Source: Desmodesmus armatus (taxonomy: Eukaryota > Chlorophyta > Chlorophyceae > Sphaeropleales > Scenedesmaceae). Taken from it: a stretch of 64,000 bases of DNA. Both the position numbers and the translations under genes were made by a program. Of the stretch, positions 23,631-33,241 are shown in pieces. The stretch spans positions 60,519 to 124,518 of the forward strand of contig VIIQ02000231.1 of the NCBI GenBank assembly GCA_007449985.2, read 5' to 3'. The notes under the pieces are model-generated. The model saw only the letters and a list, made by a program, of their open reading frames with translations, was not told the DNA's origin and searched no databases. Position 1 is the first letter of the stretch. Each line of letters starts with the position of its first letter.

Positions 23631-24079
23631 AGATCAGGAGCAAAATATCCATGGCTGTGTTTGCAGTTGCGGTGGGGGTTTGGAGGCTGATCAGCTGATC
23701 AGCTGGTCAGCTGGTGCTGATTGTAGACAGGCGTGGGTAGGCATCCAGCTGCTTGATATCCACAATTGCACTGCAGGATGCTGTGCTGCAAGGCGCTTTT
23801 CTGGGTGACATGGTCACCGTGTTGCCTCATGCTCGAGTGATCATTGTTTGTGCTTGCAAAGTGTGCAAGGGCTGTATTGCTCATGCTGCTCATGTCGCAT
23901 GCGGCAAGTGTTGTGTAAACAGCAGCTGGATCACCTGAGTGGCTGTTTGTGCAGTGCTGCTCAAGTTGTGGCAGGTGTCGCGCAGCCGAGTGCGGAGTTG
24001 CTGATGTGTCGATGTGCAGTGTGTTGCTGCAATGGTTGAGAGCATGGGTGGTGCGGAGCTGCCACTTTCTGGTGTCGTC

Positions 24080-25245
24080 ATCATGGTACAGGCTGGCCGC
24101 TCTGGTGAGTGGGGCAGCAGGTGAGACACCCTGCAGCTACCAGGCCCGTTTGCGCAGCTGCAGGGCAAATTGCATGCTGCACCCCCCTTGGCGACAGCAC
24201 TTTTGGATGAGAGCGTAGTATCGAATCCTGTGGTCTGATTCCAGCATTTACATCGATAAACCATTTCTTTTTGGGTGAAGGTCTGATGCCCTTGCCTAGG
24301 CGGCCTATCACGAGAGTGTGCTGCGGCTTGCTATGCAGACTAGGGGTTGTGTTTAGATCGGAAAAGCGGGTCATGTGTGGACATCATGTCTGATCTTGTA
24401 GGATTGGCTCTTGCAGCAGCTAGTGTGTGGCATTGAGTTGTATCAGCTGCCCCAGAACGTCAGGCATCTGCAGCTTACAGTGAGGTTGAGGTGCTGCACA
24501 TGGCAGCAGCTTGTGTTTCCCATGCTGGCTTCAGCTCAGTGGTCACTTCAATCATTGGTCAGGCACATGATGTGCGCTGCTGTGCTGCGGAAAGGGTTGG
24601 CATGCAAGTGCATGCAATATATGTGGGGTGGTTGTTGCCCTGAGGATTGTTTTAAGCCACCTTTGTGGGGAAGTTGTTGAAACTCACAGTCAGTGTCTGG
24701 CCCGGCTGGGTGCTACTTTCTTGTGTTGCTGTAAGGCACATAGCATGCTGCACCCCCCCCCCCCATGGGTGACAGCACCTCTGTTTGAGAGCATTGCACT
24801 GCAATGCTGTGATCTCATGCCGACATTTACATAGGCAAACAATCCTTGTTGTGAAAGTCAAATGCCCCAGCCTAGCACCACGCTGTGCCGGGCTTGTTGT
24901 GCAAACTTGGGGCCGTTTTTGGATCGGAGGGTCAAGTTGCGTCGGGACGTTGTCGACAACATACCCGGTGTTTTGGGATCGAAGGGTCAAGTCACGTCGG
25001 GACAACATACCCGGGCTATTACACCCTCCCCGGCCCCAATATTCGGCTGTTGCAGCAGCTAGTGTGTGCCCTTGAGTTGTATCAACTGCCCCAGAACGCC
25101 AGGCAGCTGCACCTGACAGTGAGATTGAGGGGTGGCATAAGGCAGCAGCTTGTGTTTCCCATGCATGCTTGAGCCCAGCGGTCACTTTCAACGATGGTCA
25201 GGCACATGACTCATGTCATATGATATGCGCTGCTGTGCTGCGCAA
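24080..25245 (+). repeat. Diverged tandem duplication of ~0.5-0.6 kb
   Basis: Block A (about 24,080-24,600) is repeated as block B (about 24,700-25,245). Shared landmarks in the same order are GCATGCTGCACCCCCC, CAGCAGCTAGTGTGTG, CTGCCCCAGAACG, GCAGCAGCTTGTGTTTCCC and GCGCTGCTGTGCTGCG. Spacing between copies grows from about 578 to 639 bases because block B gained a short internal repeat. Identity is moderate, so the duplication is old. No coding function seen. Confidence 0.7.
24922..25013 (+). repeat. Short direct repeat inside duplicated block B
   Basis: A unit of about 45-50 bp containing GGATCGRAGGGTCAAG, then CGTCGGGAC and ACAACATACCCGG, occurs twice in a row. The copies differ by a few bases and by a seven-base GTTGTCG insertion in the first. 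It is absent from block A, so it arose after the larger duplication. Confidence 0.7.
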
Positions 25246-26877
25246 AGCAAAGCAGCAGCTTGTGTTTGACATGCATGCTTGGAGCTCAGCACATGTTTTC
25301 CGACTGGTACAGCCGTTGTGGATGGGGCGATTGCCTGATCGCATGGTCGAGGTGTCGATGTCTGTTCATGATCAGATCACCACCACGGCATGATGGTGAT
25401 GGTGGCTTGTTCTTGTGCTTTTTTGGCATAGCATTCACCTTGCTGTCGTCACTCCAGCTTATGTATTGCTCAGTCACACTTGGGCTCTCGTCGCCATTTG
25501 GCGGGATGCTGGCAGCAGTGATTTGTATGTCACCACATGTAGCGCAGGCTGTTGCAGCTGCAATGCGATTCCTATGTTGTGCTGAAGTGGGATATTTGCA
25601 TGCTCAGGGAGTATCACTGTTGCTCAAGAAAGGTGCATTGCGCTCACACACTAAGTTGTTCTGTGTTGCGTACCAAGGACATGTTCACAGAGGGGTGTGC
25701 CAATGTCTGCAAGCAATGCTGCTTCGATTATTGCATCGATTCCTTTAGGAATAGATGCCAATACAGCGCACGGGTCTCACACCCACACACATGACTGCCA
25801 AAAGTGGTCTGGGGTAAGGTCCAAGAGTGGGCCCGGCAAGCCTTGGCTGGCCAATGTGTAAAATTATGATAATAAGGAATGAACTGCTTCGGTTTTTGAA
25901 GGGTATGGATGCAGCGGTTGAAAATCCCAACACTGCACCAACCGCTGACGACAGGATTGCAAAATGGTGCAACATCACGATGTACGTGTGTATTTGTCGG
26001 TTGCGGCTGAAGCACGCCTGTGCCCCCCAGACGCTTGGTTGAAAAGACATCAAAACAATATACATGGACGCTATCCTTGTACGTGCCAAAATGCACTGTA
26101 CGCCGCTTGGCAGCACAAAGGAAGAAGAAGAAAACAATGGAAACGTGTTTCATGTGGTCCTTGGGTACATGTTGCGAGACACATGCGGGGTTGAGTAATG
26201 GGTGACTAACAGACCGTCACCTGGATGCGCGTGCCGAAGCGATAAGGACATCGGCTTTAGTCTGCCCATCAGCAACGCTTGCGTGGAGCAGGCACACGCC
26301 AGGGGTGCAAGGGTACACTCGCTGCTAGTGTTGCTGCTGCGGTAAGCGTGCAGTTGAGCAATGAGTGCGGTGCCATACTGGTGCCCGATCATGTCACATG
26401 TAGTTGTAAACGCCAAAAAGCTACTTTCCAGGGACTTGGAAGGCTGGGGAGGGCCGTTAGCAGCACACAGACATCCAGCAGCAGCACCCCAGCAGCAGCA
26501 ATTGTTTACCACCTGGGCAGCAGCAGCCCTGCAATAAGAATGCCTCACCCAAGTACTAGCTATCCGCCTATGACAGCTAGTCTGCAAAGTCCAGGAGACA
26601 CCATCTGCATTAAAAACAGTAGGACGGAATCGATGCAGTACTGACGCCACCCGGGCGTTAGACGTTCTTGTGATGTGTTAGTGAGGTTGCTGCTATAAGC
26701 ATGCTGGCGTTGCCGCCTGAGCAGATGTTTCTGTGTGCAACATGCATGCTTCTCAGGGCAGATGAAGTGGGTGGTGTGCATGCACATGTTGCAGGGGTAC
26801 CCCTGAGCGTGAGGAGTGCAATGGGCAGCACATGCACGGTCTAGATTGTAGTCAGGCCAGTCATATATGGCTGTATT

Positions 26878-28085
26878 GTGTGGGAGAAAATGGTGCACGC
26901 GGACGCGTTATGCAGTTGCTGTTGCTTTATGCAGGCTGTCATGCTAGTGTTTGCGCTGTGCTGAGTGTAGACAGGTGTAGGCGGTTTGCTTGCAGTCAGT
27001 GCATCAGTGATACCTACAATGTCCAGCTGTGTGGGAGAAAATGGTGCACGCGGACGTGTTATGCAGTTGCTGTTGCTTTATGCAGGCTGTCATGCTAGTG
27101 TTTGCGCTGTGCTGAGTGTAGACAGGTGTAGGCGGTTTGCTTGCAGTCAGTGCATCAGTGATACCTACAATGTCCAGCTGTGTGGGAGAAAATGGTGCAC
27201 GCGGACGTGTTATGCAGTTGCTGTTGCTTTATGCAGGCTGTCATGCTAGTGTTTGCGCTGTGCTGAGTGTAGACAGGTGTAGGCGGTTTGCTTGCAGTCA
27301 GTGCATCAGTGATACCTACAATGTCCAGCTGTGTGGGAGAAAATGGTGCACGCGGACGTGTTATGCAGTTGCTGTTGCTTTATGCAGGCTGTCATGCTAG
27401 TGTTTGCGCTGTGCTGAGTGTAGACAGGGGTAGGCGGTTGGCTTGCAGTCAGTGCATCAGTGATACCTACAATGTCCAGCTGTGTGGAAGAAAATGGTGC
27501 ACGCGGACGTGTTATGCAGTTGCTGTTGCTTTATGCAGGCTGTCATGCTAGTGTTTGCGCTGTGCTGAGTGTAGACAGGGGTAGGCGGTTTGCTTGCAGT
27601 CAGTGCATCAGTGATACCTACAATGTCCAGCTGTGTGGGAGAAAATGGTGCACGCGGACGTGTTATGCAGTTGCTGTTGCTTTATGCAGGCTGTCACGCT
27701 AGTGTTTGCGCTGTGCTGAGTGTAGACAGGTGTAGGCGGTTTGCTTGCAGTCAGTGCATCAGTGATACCTACAATGTCCAGCTGTGTGGGAGAAAATGGT
27801 GCACGCGGACGTGTTATGCAGTTGCTGTTGCTTTATGCGGGCTGTCATGCTAGTGTTTGCGCTGTGCTGAGTGTAGACAGGTGTAGGCGGTTTGCTTGCA
27901 GTCAGTGCATCAGTGATACCTACAATGTCCAGCTGTGTGGGAGAAAATGGTGCACGCGGACGTGTTATGCAGTTGCTGTTGCTTTATGCAGGCTGTCATG
28001 CTAGTGTTTGCGCTGTGCTGAGTGTAGACAGGGGTAGGCGGTTTGCTTGCAGTCAGTGCATCAGTGATACCTACAATGTGCAGCT
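26878..28085 (+). repeat. Tandem array, eight copies of a 151-bp unit
   Basis: Copies start at 26878, 27029, 27180, 27331, 27482, 27633, 27784 and 27935. They are almost identical, with single-base changes such as GGTGTAGG/GGGGTAGG and GCAGGC/GCGGGC. The unit length is 3n+1, so the same 87-codon frame reappears in a different register in each copy and no long protein can be read through. A non-coding minisatellite is the simplest view. Flanks: a diverged half-match at the left and AATGTGCAGCT at the right. Confidence 0.95.
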
Positions 28086-30640
28086 GTAGTGCTGGCTATG
28101 TTCAAGTCCCTTGTTTTGGTGGACTTAGGCCAGCTCAAGTTGAGAGTGACCAGCAATCAGTTGTGCTGTAAGACAGGGTGGGAAGAAGGGGGCAGCGCAG
28201 AGCACTGAGGAGCTTGTGGAGGTGCAGGGGGGTCACAGTGGTACTGCTTCCGCCATCTGTATATGGATGGGTGCTATTAGTGGGCAGCATGCTGTGGGCT
28301 CAATTGCAGGACAGGTACCAGGCCATCCTTGCCTTTGTTGTGATTGTCTCGGCGGCATGTTGGGGCTTATGTAGGGGTTTATGGCTGTTGGTGGCCGCTG
28401 GCTCTAAAGAGAGAGTTGTCCTGTGGGAGATGTCGTGCTCGTTGATACTGTGACATATGGTTGAGTATGGTTGAGTATCTTGCGTTGCCGCTCGCCCGCC
28501 TCTCCTGAACTGTGCGCATGATCTGCTTTTGAAGTGTGAAGTGGCGGCGCTGCACTGATGGCACATGGCGGCCACGCGTTATCAAGGACCTGGTTGCTTT
28601 GCCGCAAATGGCGGCCATGCAGGTGTGTGCGTGATGTGTGGTTTGTAGGTGGCTGCTCTTCCCAGCACACACAGACCCACAGCACAGAGTGTGCAATGGT
28701 TGTACTTGTGGATGGACCACACACCCCTTGCTGAGTACTACTACCTAGTAGGCCTTCCCCCAATTTGCAAAAAACAGGACATCTTTGCAGGTTTTGAATC
28801 AATGCATGCCGTGACAGCATGTCCATCATTGTGGTTTGTTTGGGAGCAGCTTGAGCCATGTTCTGGGCATATTGCTTGGTAGCTTGCCATTGCAAGCCTC
28901 AACTTGTCGGCTGTCTGGCCACCAGGTGTGCATGGCAGGATGGGATCTGCGTAGGGGAGATGTGTTCATTTTCAAGGCATAGTGGGCCAAGCATCGTGAG
29001 TTGGTGCTTGCGGAGCGCAGTAAGTCACGGACTGTTGGCAGAGTGTGCAACAATCCGCACAGCATCTGCGAGGTGAGGCAGCAGGTGTGAAAAAGCATAT
29101 GCAAGTGGAGCACTGGCACCCTACTGGTAGTGTACCGACACAGTTTTCTTGCATGCCAACTGTGTGGCACATTGTGATCAGCATCACGCCATCTTGACCA
29201 GTGTCATTTGACTTGCCAGCTGTCCCCGATCTGGACTAGGGCGAGAAGAGAGGGGAGCAGCGTAGGCGCTGATGACAGAGAAGTGGACACTGGCATGGCA
29301 AGATGGCAGCAGATGTCATGCTTTGGTGTGTGGAGGGATGGTTGTTCAGTGGACTTGCAGTGTGTGCGTTGCACTCAGTGCATTGCATGGCCTGGGGCTG
29401 ATCATCATGGCAGCATGGCGAGCTGATGGGCCACCTGTCAGCTGGCAAGCTGGGGTGCAAAGGTGTCCACTGGCAAGTTGGGGCCCACATGCTGTGCAAC
29501 TGTGTGCGTACATACACGCATGTGATGAGCGTGTACGTGTGTTTTTGGGGGTCAGGGAGGGGGGTGGATACATTACGCCTGCGGTGGGGACAACAGGCTG
29601 AACGCATGCAGCAAAGAGGCAGGCGGTGTGTTTTGGTGAGTAGGGAAGGGGGCACAGAAGGGGGGGGTGTTGGGCTGTGCTGCCTCAGGCAGTGCTACTG
29701 CTCCAATAACTGGGCCTGGACTTGAACTTGTACTTGAACCTGTCAGCTGTGTTTTGAGTGCCACTCGGTGACTCACCGAGCGGCTCAGTTACAACAGTTG
29801 ATGTGCAGCGTGGCAGGCAGTGCACGGCAGGCAGCATCGCCAAAATTGAAGGGAACACTTGCATGCAGTGAGCGACTGCAAGGTGCTTTCAGGGACGGCT
29901 GCAGTACATGCTTACGTCAGCAATTGCAGCACTGCCCCACATGGTGGGTGCACGTCTCAAGGCTCGGCATCTTGCTGGCCGTCAGTCTTGTTGCACGTTT
30001 GAGTCTCTGCTGTGCTGCTGCTGGCACCAGCCGTTGCTCGACGTGGTTGATGACAATGGTCGCACATGCCCAGGATGTACTGCTGCTTCAAAGAAGTTGC
30101 CCAAAAGCCGTACGTCGCCCATGCCACCGTGCTTACTCACACTCACATACATCAGCTGAAATGCATTGTGGCGGCCAATCATTACCCTGTTGGCAGAACA
30201 TACCAAGTGTTGCTGTTACTTGCCCACAATCACAAGCTTGTGTTCCTTCCGCAAATGACGCCAGGTGGCATGTCGTTGGCACCTGTTTCTTGTGTTGGCT
30301 GTAAGATGTTGTTCCAATATCACCGTATAAGTGAGTTGCTTGATTGACATCCATCAAGTTGCAACACGTCCTGTCAATGTCAGTACAGTTTTTCAGTCAC
30401 ACAGTGCTGTCAAGGTCTGTCAGGCCGCCGTGAACTGCCAGCTTATGTCTGTCATTAGCTTCTCAGTGTTTCACTTCAGCTGGCAGCATTCCCACCACCC
30501 CCTGCCGTGAAACACACAAACGAGGTGGGGCAAGACGTCTTGTCGGCAGGTGGCTGCACCTCCTTGGAGTGCAGGCCGCACTCATTGTGTGGTCGGCAGA
30601 AGCGCTGCACTTGAGCTGCCTTGTGAAAGATACCCGTCCA
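28086..30640. other. Intergenic or weakly coding region left of the retrotransposon
   Basis: No gene can be modelled here with confidence. A plus-strand frame at 28178-28453 has a hydrophobic middle and ends with a stretch resembling the end of a WD40 blade (LLVAAGSKERVVLWEM). Other frames (28649-28882 and 30066-30347 plus) are unremarkable alone. These could be remnant exons of the gene interrupted by the retrotransposon. Confidence 0.35.
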
Positions 30641-30722
30641 GTGTGTGCAGAACACTGCAGGTTGGCGTGTCACCAGCAGTGCGGGCATACTAGTCGCTTC
30701 TTTTTGTCTGTCCAGGAGCTGG

Positions 30723-32590
30723 TGTAGCGCGAACGCGGGGGGCACGGGGGGGACGGCGAGTGGGCCGGGCCTGACGGGGGTGACTGCTGTGCACAGCCGG
30801 TGCTGGCCTGGCAGTGGGTGCGGGGATGCAACTGGATGTAGCGGAGTGGGGACAGCGACTGACGGCAGGGCTCAGGGCCGCAGGCGCTGCAGTTGCAGGC
30901 TCGCTGTCAGGAAGGGCTGTCGGGGTCGGGTGTGCCTCGCGACGGGTGTGGGGTGTGGGGTCACTGGGGCTGCTGTAGCAGACGTAAGGACTCTCCTCAG
31001 CAGGTATCACGCAGCCCAGGGATGATAGAAGGCCAAGAGTGCACAGGGAAGCACTCTGATGTCCACAATTGTAGACAGTCTCCACTCAAAGCTCGATGCA
31101 GCCGCTGTGTAAGGCGGGTAAGGGGTGAAAGGGCAAGGGGCTGCACAAGAGATTGGGCTCACAAGGACGGGTGGTTCCTCACTGCACTGCTGTCGTGCCA
31201 GAGGGTGGGGGTTGCGGCACAAGGGATGATATCCCTCACTGTACTGCTGCTGTGCCAGGGGGTTGGTACCCCTGTGTACTGCTGTAGTGCTGGGGGGGGT
31301 TAGTACCCCTGTATGCTGCTGTTGTGCCGGAGGTGGGGGTCCCAGCTACTGCTGTTGTGCCGGAGGTACCCCTCGAAGTACTGCTGTTGGTGCTTGCCAA
31401 ACAAAGGGGAAATGAACTGTGCACTTGTTGCAGTGGCACTGCTGATGCTCAAGCAAGTCACAGGGACTGGTTCTCAGACTCAGGGAAGGATTGCATGACT
31501 GCAAGCACCAACTCGACTCACTGTCTGACGTTCACGTAGCAAAAGACTTGTATCGACGCGCTGTGCGCGTGCATCACATGGATTGTTGTCTGCACTGTAC
31601 TGCTGGTATAGGAAGGGACTGCTGGTCACTCTGGGGCTCAGTCAGTCTAAGGCAAGCCGTGTCTCTCAAGACACCGTAGCAGGACAAAGCAGTCAGTCAG
31701 TTACATGAACAATCTCATGAATGCTCAAACGTAACCTTGACAACACGTCAATGCATCTTGGGGAAGTCAGCGCCGCGCCTGCTTATATAGTGCCGCAGGC
31801 GAAGCTTCTAGAAATGCATACTGAGCTTCCCAATCGAACATACGAACAAAGCATGCACAGGTGCATGCATATTTATTAGTCATCGATACCACTCCTGGCA
31901 CCTCGCTCCTTGACCATCATCACCTTGCGAGGCCAGGCATTGCCACGATAACCTGATCAAGTCCTGCCCTTGGAACCTTCGAGACACACTAGACACCCCG
32001 TAGCTACAGGTCACCAATGTGCCTGCAACCTGGGCATCTCGACACTACACAATCCGACAACAACACTAAACATGCATGCAGGATCACACATTCAACTCCA
32101 CCAAACGCTCAAGCACCCAGACCATACCCTCCACCACAGGTACTGTACAACTGCTGCTGGTGCAGCAACCGCAGGGTAGGCCTGCCTATGCACAAATACT
32201 GCCACCATAGCCAAGTACAAGTCCACTTCCATACTAGGCAGCAGCATAGGGCATCTTGCCGTACATCAACACAACAGTGCCAGGCTGGCACAGGTGCTGT
32301 ACCGCCTGGTCCTACTATGCAATTGCAACTGCTCAGCCGAACCCCAGGTTGAGCTCCTGAGCAGATGCTGGAAATGCCACAATCCTCCACAGGGCCAGGT
32401 AAAGCCTGGCATGCAAGGGCACTGCTCCGCCGAACCCCAAGGTTGGGCTCCTGAGCAGATGCCGTGTGTGCAATAGTCTATCAGAAGGGCATGCGCTGCT
32501 GGTGCACAGCCCTGCCACTCGCAGTCTAACCATCACTCGCTGTAAGGCTGTCCACCCACGGTCACAGGTGTCAGCCCCCAAACAGCGACA
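30723..32590 (-). repeat. 3' LTR (left copy)
   Basis: 1,868 bp, almost identical to 35627-37492. Seen differences are two one-base homopolymer length changes and several differences in the outermost ~45 bp at the left edge. It contains about 50-bp degenerate repeats (31,240-31,390) built on GTACCCC and CTGCTGTTGTGCC. A TATATAAG box on minus lies at 31783-31790, appropriate for leftward transcription. Confidence 0.93.
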
Positions 32591-32775
32591 GCTGTAGCTG
32601 CCCTCCCCAAGGAAGGCTGCGTCCCGCAGCCTGTATGTATGCAAATGCTGGGGCATCAACCATACATGTACACGTGCCCACCTGGGGCCAATCATGATTC
32701 AATCATGCCCCCCGCATTCCTTGCATACCTGAAAGACAGCACCAGAACATCTTGTCCAATATATTTGTTTTTATT

Positions 32776-33199
32776 TTACCTTTTTTGTGCCAATTGGTAT
32801 GTGCCCTCCATAGGGATCCTTGCCAGGTTGGCCTCTTGTCCAATGAACACCACGGTGTGGGGTAACCCCGCTGGGGTGACACCCCCTCCTTCCAAAATGG
32901 GCACCTCCGGGGCCCATTCACCTCTGAGGTACCGGTATGAGCCTTGTAGTCGTCTTGCTTGTGGTATTGACTCGGCCCAAATGTCTGTCCTGTCGGTCAA
33001 ACCTCCATCAGTCATCATTGTGTACCGACCAAGTCGTCCAGTGGTCGTTGTCCAGGACAAACCCATCAAACGCCCAAAGCTGTGGGCAAAACCGTTTGTC
33101 TTGTCGCCATTCCACATCCATCCTTGATCTGGTCGATCAAAATGCATAGCCAGGAGCCTCACCTGTACATTGGCGATGTTGACCTTCTCTTTTGCTTTT
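32776..33199 (-). CDS. Possible second reading frame of the retrotransposon
   Basis: An open frame runs on minus from just after an in-frame TAA near 33,199 to the stop at 32776, about 140 codons; the first in-frame ATG is at about 33,147. It lies between the gag stop and the 3' LTR. The translation has mixed, protein-like composition (MHFDRPDQGWMWNGDKTNGF near its start) and not simple low complexity, but matches no domain I know. It could be a remnant of the lost pol region, a captured host fragment, or a chance frame. Confidence 0.3.
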
Positions 33200-33241
33200 T
33201 AATCTGGAGTTGAAAGCACAGGTGAGAAGCCCCAGGTTCCT

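Larger units (their letters stand above)
22352..26877. other. Non-coding, repeat-rich intergenic region
   Basis: About 4.5 kb with no supported gene. It begins with the 3' UTR of the bZIP-like gene, which has a short imperfect direct repeat (a GGTTTGTGCTGAGGTTGA type) near 22,385-22,445. It then carries a pyrimidine tract, a GT microsatellite, a large palindrome, a diverged duplication and a short direct repeat, each listed separately. The open frames are His/Cys-rich and show no domains. Confidence 0.55.

Noticed and set aside
26986..28004. Repeated 87-codon frame as a protein family
   Set aside because: The frame is forced by the tandem DNA repeat and changes register each copy; composition is Cys-rich and no start context or splice logic supports it.
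26878..28085. CRISPR-like array
   Set aside because: The whole 151-bp unit repeats with no variable spacers, the genome is eukaryotic and no cas-like gene is present.
30893..31303. Long frames inside the LTRs
   Set aside because: They duplicate exactly in both LTRs, cross tandem repeats and show no protein domain; LTRs are normally non-coding.
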